64,000 nt of DNA from Ustulina deusta (Eukaryota > Ascomycota > Sordariomycetes > Xylariales > Xylariaceae): positions 278,099 through 342,098 of the forward strand of contig JAJNNX010000061.1 in the NCBI GenBank assembly GCA_023159155.1, written 5' to 3'. Shown one piece after another: positions 36,746 to 47,373 of the stretch. Under the pieces are notes generated by a model. It saw only the letters and a program-made list of their open reading frames with translations. It did no database searches and had not been told where the DNA came from. Each line of letters starts with the position of its first letter. Positions within the stretch are counted from its first letter, which is position 1. The position numbers were made by a program, and so were the translations under genes.

Positions 36746-38835
36746 ATGGCTGTGCCGAAAATGGGGGACATTGTGCCATCCACAAACACGAGCAGCGACT
36801 ATGTGAACCCAGAGATGCCCAGAAATCCTCGCCAGGGGATGAAGTCAGATGATGGGTCGTCAACCAATCCGCAAAGTACCAACCCCTCGGGCACCACTGC
36901 ATTCCAGGGTCAATACCAGCAGGTGTATGCTCCACCGTCGAATCCCTTCTCCAGTCAACTCGAAATACCTCTCGCCCAAGGCTCAAGCCGACAGGGGCCG
37001 TACGATATGAGCGCAATAGCAAACGCTCTCCCGCAATCCGGGTTTCGACCGGGATACAGTAGTGGGCAACAACACCAACGATACACACCTGCTGGCCCCA
37101 ACATAATACCACAAATGGTTCATTTCCCTAGCCAGTCGCACATGTCGCAGCTCGCAAATCAGCAGTATTACCTGCCACAACATCAACAAATTCAGCAGTA
37201 CTTCAATGCGCAGGTATCACCGAATGCTCAACATCACCAGCAGCATCAACTTGGGTCACTACGGGGTAGTATAGGTATTGGGTATTATACAAATATTATG
37301 ACAAGTCAGTCACAAGTCCCGGTTCCTGGATATTACTACCCTCCCTCGAACCAGTTCCCAGTGCAGAATTCGTCGATACACAGTCATTTAGCCCAGCCAC
37401 AATTCTTCCAACCCGATAACTCTTCTGGAGACCCAACAGTGTCTTCACCGTTACAAAGAAACAACAATATGGAAGGTTTGGGAGGGTTTGTGCTAGGTGA
37501 GGGTATGGGCCAAAATCAATATAAGTACTACACCGAACCTATAATTAACAACATCTCGCAGAATTGACGAGAAATCGACCGAGCATCGTTCGTGGTCCGC
37601 CGCGGAAGCCTCGTCAAAGTGGTCAGTTCGACATATGCCCCATGTCCCAAGCGAGCATGCTTAACATGATCCCTAGGACACGCGATTTGGATCGGAAATC
37701 TCCCGCCACAAACAGAACTCATGAGCTTGGTTTACCATATTTGTAGAGAAGCAACTGGACTGGAGTCTCTTTTCCTAATATCGAAAAGTAATTGTGCCTT
37801 TGCCAACTTTAAAGACGAAATAAGCTGCACCACGGCTCAGCAACAGCTGCACGACTCGAAATTCCAATCCGTCAGGCTCGTAAGCCGGCTACGAAAAAAC
37901 ACTGTCGAGGGAACATCGGGTCAAACCGCGCCGACAGGCCCAGCTGCTACATCATCCAATGCCCAACCCGTGTCGGTGGATCCGACACTATCAAGTTCCC
38001 CTAGTATATCTATTAATTTATCCTCCACGCAAGAAGTCAGAGCGAGTACTAAAATTATGCCCATTGCGAATGGGACTCAACAAAAAGACAGATTCTTCAT
38101 ATTGAAAAGCTTAACTGTGGAGGATCTCGAACTTAGCATTCAAAATGGTGTGTGGGCAACGCAATCCCATAATGAGGAGGCGCTTAATGAGGCATTTGGG
38201 GTAAGCAAGCAGATATGAACACACGTCCGAAAGGTTTGGCTTAGCAGATTTACAAATAGGGCGCCGATAATGTCTATCTCATATTTTCTGCCAACAAGTC
38301 TGGCGAGTATTTCGGATACGCCAGAATGATTTCACCAATCAATCATGACCCAGCCGCCGCAATCGAATTTGCCCCGAAGGCCCAGGCCACGACCAACATG
38401 GATGTGCCGAAAGCCATACCCACTCAAGCGACGGAAACGTGCCCTCGTGGGCGCATCATTGATGACTCGGCTCGCGGGACAATATTTTGGGAAGTGGAGC
38501 GAGACGAGGGTGACGGCGTGTCGGACGCGGTATCTGAGGATTCAGAAAGCGCCAGAAGTGCACATGACGGAGAAGGGGCACCAAAAGCCTGGGGCAAACC
38601 GTTCAAACTAGAATGGCTCTCGACGACGAGACTACCGTTTTACAAAACACGAGGCCTACGTAACCCTTGGAATTCGAACCGAGAAGTAAAGATTGCCCGA
38701 GACGGCACAGAGCTTGAACCTACCGTGGGGAGGAAGCTTATTGGATTGTTTGCCCGAGTCCAGAGCCCGGTGCCGTTGCCCACAATGCGCATCTCTACTG
38801 GATACCCTCCCCAAGCACCACACCCTTTCCCCTAG
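36746..38835 (+). CDS. RRM-YTH domain RNA-binding protein (putative m6A reader)
   Basis: Four exons, 36746-37496, 37562-37621, 37677-38200 and 38260-38835, sum to 1911 nt, 636 residues, with introns of 55-65 bp. Residues 1-250 are Gln/Ser/Pro-rich and likely disordered. After an Arg-rich linker comes an RRM at about 272-345 (AIWIGNLPP as RNP2-like strand, SNCAFANF as RNP1-like). A YTH domain spans roughly 408-610: DRFFILKSLTVEDLELSI, VYLIFSANKSGEYFGYARM, and PFKLEWLSTTRLPFYKTRGL. The three aromatic-cage positions appear to be tryptophans: W430 (GVWATQ), W522 (FWEVE) and W556 (KAWGK). So binding of N6-methyladenosine RNA is likely, though inferred. An acidic ~30-residue insertion separates the last two. 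The last exon ends in a Pro-rich tail. Nuclear or cytoplasmic action is not shown. Confidence 0.92.
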
Positions 38836-40562
38836 GAATAATCTATGTCGGCTTGAAGGAAGAGAAGAGCGTCGACAGAATATCAAGTGATGGTTTTATT
38901 AGACCAGTCGCCGAAGGGTACTACCCCCTTTGTGTCGTTTCTTGTTGATAGCTTCAATTTGTTGAATATGAGCTTACCAATAAGGAATCGTCCTTGAATA
39001 CCTCGACTGGACAACGTCCGATATGTACCCAGCCCATCCCCGGGTCGTCGAACATAGTCCTACGCTACACTAAAATGAAGAGTACATGAATGCACCAACT
39101 ATCTCCACCGGTTCATTTCTGTGTCCAACGGAAGATATCGTGATAGAGTGACAGTCGGTGCCTCGAAATGCCGTAGGAAATGAGTGGCGAAAGACGGCAT
39201 CGCCACAGCCAGCGAATGTTGAGGGGGTCATCATGGCTGCAGGCAAAGATGAATACGGTATGGCATTCTCAATCAGCATTCACGAGACATGGCCCTTCGC
39301 CATCTGAATACCACCACCCTGCAGTAGCACCACCTCGAGCCTAAAACTCATCGGGCCTAGCTACATGAACAAGAAGCCACGTCATAGCACGGCACAATCA
39401 TACGACTCAGCCATTACAAAATACTGCCTGTCTCGGGTTTCCGCGTGTGCCTACAGCTTGGCCTGCATTGCCGACTGTTTCCTGCAGGCGTGCGGGATGT
39501 TGAAGATGGCATAGAATGACTTGTCCAAGATTGCTAAGCTGAGCCAAGCAATTACGTAGCTGTCTCCTTTCGTCTGTGTTGCGATGGCTGATAGGACGGA
39601 CGGGGGGGACTTGCGTTGCAGTGGAGGGAGTTCGCTTGGGATCGACAAGGAACCTTGTATTTTCCCCATGAACGTGTCCGCACAAGCGGGTTTTCGGGAG
39701 GAACTGGTCCTGGAAGTGCAGTTCGATAGGATGCAAGATGAGACGGGCAGATATGGCCATTATGACGTCAAAGGTCCCCTGCCAAGCCCCTTAGGATGGT
39801 TGGGCCTGGACGCCGATAAGTCCGACCGGTGGAGACAAGATCCGCAGGCCCCGCACACACCAGCCACATAGATACGGCCCCACAACAAAAGGCTTACCTG
39901 GTCCATCCAGTAAGGTGATGTTCGTACAGGTATACCTTTGCCACAAGTACCTCTCCAACTAGGTGGTAAGACTATCCTATCTAGAGCTTTTGATCGCAGC
40001 AGAACCATTTCAGCGAACTGGATAAAGCTCTATCTACAATGATTGAACTGAGTCAAAGGATGAATTTCAGTGAGTTTCATTTTGGTAATTGGTGTTGTGC
40101 TGCGCATCCTGATTCGGCGGTCGCACCGGAGAGTTGGATCTGGTAGGTTGCATCTCGAAGATTCTGGTGTTTTCTAGCGCCGTCGCGCATCATCGTGAGA
40201 TCATCGGCGATTTCGACATCAGCAGAACGCTTCGACGATGCTCTTTGTCAGCCCCGAGAAGAGCCTACATGTTTCTCGCATGATGTTTAAGCTTCCACAT
40301 GATTATTCAAAGGACGCCGTCTCGATGTTTCTTGAAGGTGGTAGAAACTCCGCCTGTGGATGGCTTCGTCTATATAACCGCGATCCGAAACCTGTTGAGA
40401 AGACTTCCTCCATTCTTCAGAACACAACAAGCAACCAAACAACAGCAAGACCTCGACACCAAAGCATCCTGTTACGACGAGCTTCGACTCTGAACTCTAC
40501 TACATCAGATCTATCACAATACTCCTTCTGAGATCTTCCACCACTCACCACTCGCCACTAAA
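38836..40562. other. Intergenic; right part is the heat-shock gene promoter
   Basis: No recognisable gene; the frame at 39584-39871 has an equally open antisense frame. Two CCCCT motifs (stress-response-element core) lie near 39776 and 39788. Heat-shock elements and a TATA box follow (separate entry). The final ~160 bp form an A/C-rich leader (ACAACAAGCAACC... style) before the Hsp20 ATG. Confidence 0.5.
40156..40377 (+). promoter_or_regulatory. Heat-shock elements and TATA box of the Hsp20 gene
   Basis: Inverted GAA/TTC pentamer pairs expected for Hsf1 are seen as GAAGATTC at 40157-40164 and TTCTTGAA at 40329-40336, with further half sites between them. A TATATAA box lies at 40371-40377, 186 bp before the ATG, fitting a heat-inducible gene with a leader of roughly 100-150 nt. 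Motif matches only; no transcript data. Confidence 0.65.
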
Positions 40563-41267
40563 ATGTCTGTCTTCACTCACCACCCCTTCTACGCTGCCCA
40601 CAACAACGACTTCGGCAACTTCGGTAGCCTAGTCCGCTTCATTGACGACTGGGACAAGACCATCCGCCCACAGGTCGGCCGCAATGGTCAGGTCCAGTCC
40701 CGCCAAGGTCGTCGCATTGTCCAAACCTTCACTCCCCGCTTCGATGTGAGAGAGACGGAGCAGAACTACGAGCTCCACGGCGAGCTCCCCGGTGTGGAGA
40801 AGAAGGATGTGGAAATCGAGTTCAGCGACCCTCAGACCATCGTCATCCGCGGCAATGTTGAACGCACCTACGCTGCAGGGAACCCGCCCGCAGGTCTTCT
40901 CGGTGACACTACCACGGGCGGTGCTATCACCAACGAACCTCACAACGACGATAACGCAGAGACTCGCTCCAACAAGTCTTTCCAGGCGACCGTAGAAGAT
41001 GAGAAGGAGGAGGGTGAGGCCGAGAGCAACACGGTTACGAACACCACGGCTGCAGAGACCCCCAAGCCTGAGAACTCTAGCGAGGCTGAGCAGCAGAAAC
41101 ACAAGTACTGGGTCTACGAGCGCAGCGTCGGCAGCTTCTCGCGCTCCTTCACCTTCTCGAGCCGCGTCGACCATGAAAATGTCAGTGCTTCTCTGGACAA
41201 CGGCATCCTGACTGTCATCGTGCCCAAGGCCAAGAAGCACGAGAGCCGCCGCATCGACATCCACTAA
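40563..41267 (+). CDS. Hsp20/alpha-crystallin small heat-shock protein (fungal Hsp30 type)
   Basis: ATP-independent holdase chaperone. Intronless, 234 residues. The N-terminal arm (MSVFTHHPFYAA...) is followed by the alpha-crystallin domain in two halves. The first is PRFDVRETEQNYELHGELPG with VEIEFSDPQTIVIRG (59-97). The second is YWVYERSVGSFSRSFTF with ASLDNGILTVIVPK (182-222). Between them lies an ~80-residue Glu/Thr/Asn-rich insertion (101-180), a feature known from fungal Hsp30 proteins. The protein ends RRIDIH. Induction by heat or stress is suggested by the HSE and TATA arrangement upstream. Likely cytosolic, forming oligomers. Confidence 0.94.
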   Translation: MSVFTHHPFYAAHNNDFGNFGSLVRFIDDWDKTIRPQVGRNGQVQSRQGRRIVQTFTPRFDVRETEQNYELHGELPGVEKKDVEIEFSDPQTIVIRGNVERTYAAGNPPAGLLGDTTTGGAITNEPHNDDNAETRSNKSFQATVEDEKEEGEAESNTVTNTTAAETPKPENSSEAEQQKHKYWVYERSVGSFSRSFTFSSRVDHENVSASLDNGILTVIVPKAKKHESRRIDIH

Positions 41268-42235
41268 GCCCGGCGTTCAACACAATAACCAAAACAACTC
41301 TGTTTTCGATGGTCTCTTGTATCTTCGAGTTATCCAAATAGCCCTCAACACTCCTTTGGCAACTTTCTACGATTTCTCATATTGAACGACATTACGATGC
41401 TTTCAAACAATCCCTTAATTACTACACTGTATTGTACCCGACGACCAACACTATGGACACTTAAAAATTATGTATGGAGTTTTCAAGGGCTTAAGGCTTT
41501 GGAGCATTTACATGGACGTAAAAACTGTACGAGGATGATCACACGCATATGTATTATACAGACTGTCATAACAATAAAACTTTCTATCCCTAAAAGCAAA
41601 TATTTACAACGTGATACTAGTATGGTTATGTGAACACAAGACGAAGTTCCTTATATAGCTGCCCTGTAACATATAAGAAATAACAGCTTATTCTAATTTT
41701 CACATGACATTCCAGCATATAACCGTGTATTGTATTGCCATTGATATGACTTCCAGATCATGACACTCTTCCGCAAGCATGAGCATTACCCAGCTATTTA
41801 CGGCGCTCTATAGCTTCCTAATGATGGGTTCGTACTATTTCTAGACCCTTCGATGTTATCGTGGTTTTTCTATTCCCATCGTCCTCCTGCTAATATTGAA
41901 ATCCTTGCAATTATTCCGGAACTTTCGAACTTGTCGGATTAATATCGGAATACTATGAATAAGAGATTTCGCCGTCTAGGCGTTTACTTATGCTGAAGTA
42001 GTGTAAGTAGCCGATGAGGGGCACGAATTGACCTCTGATATTTATAATGATCAAGTTGTTGTCGGCGCTTCTTGTGCCGTGAATTCATTTGACGGATTTG
42101 GTGACGACGAAGTCTCACATAATATAGACTATATCTCGGGATGCAGGTGTTGCTTGTGTTGTTTAGACCGCGTTACTATTAATCTATAGATCTACATCTC
42201 CCATGGCATTTGGTACTTCGTAAGTAGTACTATTA
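41268..42235. other. Intergenic between Hsp20 and HET genes (convergent)
   Basis: A+T-richer than the coding flanks but not RIP-like. The small plus-strand frame at 41382-41633 is not recognised. It should contain the 3' ends of both flanking genes. Confidence 0.5.
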
Positions 42236-43873
42236 TTAGCGTCGAGGAAGCGTTGCTGTCGCCTGGGAAATCTCTATGTTCAGAACAAAACCTCGCTGTC
42301 CTTCGAATACATGTTCTTGCAACTCGACCTGGACGGAAATAGTCTTGGCCGAAGATGGATCTTCGATGTGAGCGACTGCCTTTGATGTCACAGCATTAGA
42401 GCCCTGATTTCCTATCATGCGGAGCCTCAAGTAGTCAGCCGCAACATAGTCTGCCAGCACCTTGGATTTCATAAATCCTTGGGCACGACTAAACATGGGA
42501 TTGCGCTTCTCCCAAATAGTACAGACCGGCCTTTCCATAGTCGAGCAGGCAATGATGACTGCGGCTGTTTGATCTTTGAGTCCTAATCTTTCACGGAACC
42601 CAAGACGGACGTAAGCGTTAATGCCTTGGCCCTGATTTAAGAATAACGACCTACTCTGATCCCAGAGTGCTTCTGGCGCAGTGGCAGTAATGCGAACGGT
42701 GTCAGGATGGCGAACATAAACGCCTCCTTCGAAGCGCCTACCGATACGTGCATATTCCAATTTGTTGAGATGGGCTTTCATGTAGAACGTTCCGGCTTCG
42801 TTTGGACCTCGTCGCTGGGTGCCCGCTTCAAACAGCACATTCGGTTCAGCACGGACGTAGCCGATAGCTGTTTTGGCCAGGAAGACGCCGAGGTAGCCCT
42901 GAATTTCTAGCTTAGACCAATCATCTCGCTCTGAACATCCCAGGTTCCATACGAAGTTTTGGGTGACACTGGGGAACGTAATCAAGGCTGTCTCGATGCG
43001 GAGCCCTTTGTTCGTGAAGGTGTACTCGTTTGTCAAGTACGCGTCCCGGACTTTGTGCTTCAGAGCACCGCAGTGGGCAAATTCCGCTGGAGATTGTGCT
43101 AGAATTCCCCGATATGGCGGATCTGGGCCATCTTGCCTCCATGCAAACAGGGATAGGTCGCACGTCTGTTTGGCAATCTCTTCCTGTAGCCTTGTAAAGG
43201 CCTTGGGTCCTTCGCCGTAAAGTAACGGCATATTAACATCGAATATTCCCAGCAGGCAATAAGCTAGGTCCTCTACCCTCGTAGTGTTGCGCTTAGCGGC
43301 CCACGACATCCGTCTGCCCACGGGAACCAAGAAGAGACCTTGGGGATCTTCTAAAACACTCGGATCAATCCTGGTTGTCTCGGAAATCAAGGATCTCCAG
43401 CCGAGTTTGGTTCCTCGGTAGTTCCAAGAACGATCGTAAAAAGACACAATGGGAGGCGCAATCAACTCCTGGAGTGTGAACCCGCGCGTTAACCATCGAG
43501 ATTTCGGGAACTGGCGCGGGAAATCGACATCTGGTTCCTGACTGGAGTTGAGATCGGACAGAAAGACAACGCAGACATCCGACTCCTGATACCATCTGAA
43601 CATCGAGTTGATGGCCTCGGAAAGCTCAGCGCTTGACGACTTGTCGATGCAACAGGTATCAACCCAAGCATAGCGTAGGCCGCGAGACGATGCAATCTGG
43701 CATGTTTCCCAGATCTTACCGAAACCTTTCTTCTTCAGTGCATTGTTTAAATCCTGGAAATCCTGAAATGAAACCTCTTCCTCTTCCCAAGTATGGGACA
43801 GAATGGCATACGGGACTCGTTCGGCCTCTGTCACTTGTTGCAGCTTCAATGTGTCTGTGTGAATAAGCCACAT
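42236..43873 (-). CDS. HET-domain (heterokaryon incompatibility) protein
   Basis: Intronless, 545 residues from ATG 43873; MWLIHTDTLKL is the usual start form for this family (M-x-LI-x-T-x-TL). The HET domain covers about 22-165: YAILSHTW (22-29), WVDTCCIDKSSSAELSEAIN (70-89), FRWYQESD, then SRWLTRGFTLQELIAP (125-140). The following region RRMSWAAKRNTTRVEDLAYCLLGIFDVNMPLLYGEG is shared by the common stand-alone HET subgroup. The C-terminal ~280 residues have no domain I recognise; no NACHT, ankyrin or WD repeats are present. HET domains trigger cell death on nonself fusion in characterised fungi; involvement here is only inferred. It borders directly on the repeat-rich compartment, a common place for this family. 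Confidence 0.93.
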   Translation of the reverse strand: MWLIHTDTLKLQQVTEAERVPYAILSHTWEEEEVSFQDFQDLNNALKKKGFGKIWETCQIASSRGLRYAWVDTCCIDKSSSAELSEAINSMFRWYQESDVCVVFLSDLNSSQEPDVDFPRQFPKSRWLTRGFTLQELIAPPIVSFYDRSWNYRGTKLGWRSLISETTRIDPSVLEDPQGLFLVPVGRRMSWAAKRNTTRVEDLAYCLLGIFDVNMPLLYGEGPKAFTRLQEEIAKQTCDLSLFAWRQDGPDPPYRGILAQSPAEFAHCGALKHKVRDAYLTNEYTFTNKGLRIETALITFPSVTQNFVWNLGCSERDDWSKLEIQGYLGVFLAKTAIGYVRAEPNVLFEAGTQRRGPNEAGTFYMKAHLNKLEYARIGRRFEGGVYVRHPDTVRITATAPEALWDQSRSLFLNQGQGINAYVRLGFRERLGLKDQTAAVIIACSTMERPVCTIWEKRNPMFSRAQGFMKSKVLADYVAADYLRLRMIGNQGSNAVTSKAVAHIEDPSSAKTISVQVELQEHVFEGQRGFVLNIEISQATATLPRR

Positions 43874-44448
43874 GGTTATGAGCGTGAGACGCAACTAACG
43901 CTTCAAATCGAAAATAAGAACGAGATATGGTGTGAAGACGTTGCAAAGTACGATTAGGTGAGTTGTATACTAGATCGAGTGCGACGCCTGTAAGACGATC
44001 GACGCAATTGGTCAAACACGAAACTTAGAAGCGGGGTACAGTTTTTAGTGCTGACCATTGAGGTCTAAACAAAGACTTTCATTTTGGCCACGACTGCTAT
44101 CTGGAATATATTAATGTACGATCGTTCGCCGTATTGGTCAAATTATAACTTGAGTTTTTGTTGCTTTTATTTAAGACATGGATAGCTTTCTAGGAGCAAG
44201 AGTACCGCAAAAGCCTGCTAGGAGGCTCTAGACTCAGGCTATCATGTTGATGTTGTAGCGGGGTAATTAACAGTCCTAGACCTGTTCCTTTGTATTATCG
44301 TTACTGGTGAATATAAAAACGCAGCTTAGGGAAGCTCCAGCATCATCTACCATAATTAACCACAGTTAAGCATAGGGGGTGGTTAAATATCCACTAGCGA
44401 TACCAGAAAACGTTGTTTATTGTATGTAATATAATATTAGTGGTCTTG
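43874..44448. other. Intergenic, HET promoter side to transposon
   Basis: 575 bp that should include the HET promoter. Becomes A+T-rich toward the transposon end. Near 44378-44393 there is a small hairpin (GTGG...CCAC). No gene. Confidence 0.5.
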
Positions 44449-44450
44449 TA

Positions 44451-44492
44451 AGCTAACACCCCCCCTTGCGAACCACCCCATCGCGACCCAGC
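44451..44492 (+). repeat. Left terminal inverted repeat
   Basis: GC-rich 42-bp TIR; partner at 46311-46352, 41/42 identical. The match extends one base beyond the TA on each side (GTA...TAC). Confidence 0.9.
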
Positions 44493-46310
44493 TAAAAACG
44501 CGCTACTGACCCCAACCACCTCAATTAAAAATTGTTAAATAACGTGACTACGTTTAGTTCTTATGTTCTTTTTTTACTTTTATTTTCTTTAGAATTGATT
44601 TCTTTTTATTATAATACTTTTATATAGTAACTAACAGTATATAGCGGCTGTAGTTCGTACTGCTTAACTTAGTACTTCGCAAAAATAAGCAGCTATTTAA
44701 TAAAGTATTAACCGGTTATATATATACTGCTGTTTTAATAGCATTCTAACCAAAAAATAATTATATTAATACTTTTAGATCTTATTTCTATACTTTAAAA
44801 CTAAACTAGCTAATTAGGCTATAAGTTAGGCCAGGCTAAACTTTATATTTTTAATAGTTAAATTTAAATATATAGCTAAACGTATATTATTAGCTTTTAA
44901 AAACCTTAAAATATTTAAAAAATTATAGTATATATATATATTTTTTTTTGTAATCTTGAGCTAAAAACTGCTAGATTAATATTTATTAGTTATTTATGTA
45001 TTAATAAAGCAACTATAACTAATATTAAACTATTTTTTAAATGTTTTAAAGCTTCCGAATTAGTAAATATATTTTTAAAACAATTTTTTAATATTAATAA
45101 AATAAGTATTAACTAAAGCGTAAAAAAAAGTTATTAGGTTATTTATAAAGCTTTAATATATATAGCTTTAAAAAAATATTAAAAAAAGCAAATAAATAAT
45201 ATTTTTTAAATATATTAGTAATAAAAGTATTACTTTATTGCTATTGCTTATTTTTAAAAAAATTAATATTTAAAATTAATAGTTTATTTAAAAACTAGCA
45301 GTTTAAAACTTTGCTTAATAAATAGACCTATAATTTTATTACTATTAATTAGTTTATTAATATTTTTATTTTATTTATTTAAAGTTATTTTAATAATATA
45401 TAAGTTATATTAATATATAATAGCTATAACTTATATATAAATAATAATTTTTATAGCTTTATTTTTTAAACAAAATATAGCTTATTTTTTATAAATTATA
45501 TTATAGTTATATTATATAAATATTAAATATTAGAGTTTTTAGTTTATTAAAAAAAAATTTAAAAAAAAAATTAAAAAAATATTTAAAAACTATTTTAATA
45601 TTATATTTTTAAAAAAAAATATAATTATAGTATATAAATAGGTTTATAATACTGTTTTATTACTAAAAATTATTAAAAAAACATAAGTAATAATTAAAAT
45701 ATAGCTAAAAAATATTTAATTATTATTATTTTTAAAATATATTATATTTAAAAATAAAAATATTACTTATAAAGTTTAGCTAATATTTATACTAACTAAT
45801 TAATTTAAAACATTTAAATATTAGTTTAAATTAGGCTAAATAAAAATTGTAATACTTATAAAAAATTAAAATTTATAATATATAACTTAGAAATTAGCTA
45901 AGCACTACTTTTTTTTAATAATTTATTACAAAAGCTATTTTTTATAAAGGCTAGCAAAGCTTTTAACTAAAAAACTAAAAAAATTGCAATTTTAAAAGTA
46001 TATATTAAGCTATTAAAAGCTAAACTAGCTAAAAAAACTATATTAAAGCACAAGTTAGTCAAATTGCTACTTGGTTATTATTTTATTTATATAACCTATA
46101 TATAGCAAGTCAAGCAAAAATTATAATAGCAAACGCTATATATAAATAAAGCTAGAAATAAAGATATACTAGAAGCAGAAAAAACAAAAACTAAAAATAT
46201 AATTAAGGTCAGAACGTTTTAATATTTAATAAAAACACTAAAGTTGGCTGTAAATACTATGTTATGCTATAAATAATAGCTTTGAAAGTTGGTGGGTGGC
46301 TATTTTGGTG

Positions 46311-46352
46311 GCTGGGTCGCAATGGGGTGGTTCGCAAGGGGGGGTGTTAGCT
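46311..46352 (-). repeat. Right terminal inverted repeat
   Basis: Inverted partner of 44451-44492. Immediately followed by TA and then unrelated flank. Confidence 0.9.
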
Positions 46353-46354
46353 TA

Positions 46355-47239
46355 CTCATTTCTTGCACCAAAATAGTCACTTTCGAATAGCCCTTATTTA
46401 GGTACGACCTGGCAGTAAGAGAAGGAGTTACAGAGTAGATCTCCCTTGTTGTTACTGTTGTTATTTAATGCCGGAAAGGAACTGCATAGCAGCCCTCCAC
46501 AAGGCCTCCCTAGAATCGCGCAGGCATGCTAAGGCAAGCTCTGGAATCGAACAAGACCCGTCGCTAATACCTCACAGTTCGTGTTACCGTTCGTGACATG
46601 TTACCATTGCATCAGTTGCCTAGAAATATCTTCCTGTTTTAATGGAAGGAGATAAAAAACGGACTTGAGGGTATTTCATGCGCAGTGATTGTGATCCCCT
46701 TGATCTCTGCTTCCCTAGCACAGCAAACGAAGAAACTTATATATCCCTTAGGTGTCAGAAAATGTCAACCATATGTAGGAGCAATCAATCTTGTTGTTGT
46801 ACAAGGGATACAGACTCCCGTGGTGATTGATCCTAATCTATATACAGACTACTACCTTGTGTGACACTCTGTGCATATCCTCGGTTTCTCCGAGTACAAA
46901 TGGCAACATCTTGATCCTTGATGAAAGTACGTTTGCTTAGGGCGTGAGATGTAAAATGTGGATAATTGGGAAAGGGTTGGTAGCTAACTGCTTAGAAGGT
47001 AATACTGTTTGTTCAGACTTTTACCGTGACTATATTAAGACACTAGCCAATGTAGGAAATATGGCTAAATATAAGTTAAAGGAATTACAATATTCTCGAG
47101 TTTAGTCGTTCGTTGAGGTACCTATTGCCAAAGCTCATTGTTGTCAGACTTAGAGACTTCTATCTGCTCAGCGATTGCGTGCTACATACCTACGTGTTCA
47201 AAGAATGTATTCATCCTCGTGATGAGTGTTAGTACTCTA
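46355..47239. other. Intergenic, repeat compartment
   Basis: No recognisable gene. Mixed composition, not A+T-degraded. At 46363-46381 the sequence CACCAAAATAG...ACTTTC repeats, inverted, a piece just inside the right TIR of the transposon. Confidence 0.4.
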
Positions 47240-47373
47240 TGTCACACCAATCAACTATACGAGCCACCCAACAATAGGCTTCTATAAGTTAGCTATGCAT
47301 GTCCTACTAGTATAGATAGGACTTCTCCCTTTGTGAGTCAGTTCTGGTATCACCAGCAGCATAAATTGTAACA
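47240..47373 (+). mobile_element. Possible LTR or LTR fragment of a Copia-like retrotransposon
   Basis: Starts TGTCACACC and ends TTGTAACA, the TG...CA form with matching short inverted ends. Flanks are CTCTA and CTCTG (4 of 5 identical), a possible degenerate target duplication. The segment around 47295-47331 (CTAGTATAGATAG, then TTCTCCCTTTGTG) is similar to the better supported LTR at 50291-50470. A TGGTATCACC string at 47346-47355 resembles the Copia primer-binding motif, so the true LTR end could be nearer 47335. Confidence 0.4.

Larger units (their letters stand above)
44451..46352 (+). mobile_element. Fot1/pogo-like DNA transposon, core destroyed by RIP-like mutation
   Basis: Terminal inverted repeats of 42 bp lie at 44451-44492 and 46311-46352 and match at 41 positions (one C/T difference). 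They begin AGCTAACACC and hold a run of seven C and a TTGCGAACCACCCCAT core. Each is flanked by TA (44449-44450 and 46353-46354), the target duplication of Tc1/mariner-pogo elements. The 1902-bp length and TIR length match the Fot1 class of fungal pogo elements (about 1.9 kb). The core is almost pure A+T with no open frame. On the plus strand ~45945-46210 it still reads, through stops, as a Lys/Leu-rich tail (KVYIKLLKAKLAKK), compatible with the coiled C-terminus of such transposases. Family assignment is inference from size, TIRs and TA. Confidence 0.8.

Noticed and set aside
46540..46565. GGAATCGAAC string suggestive of a minus-strand tRNA T-loop
   Set aside because: The conserved CC after GAAC is missing and no cloverleaf fits upstream.
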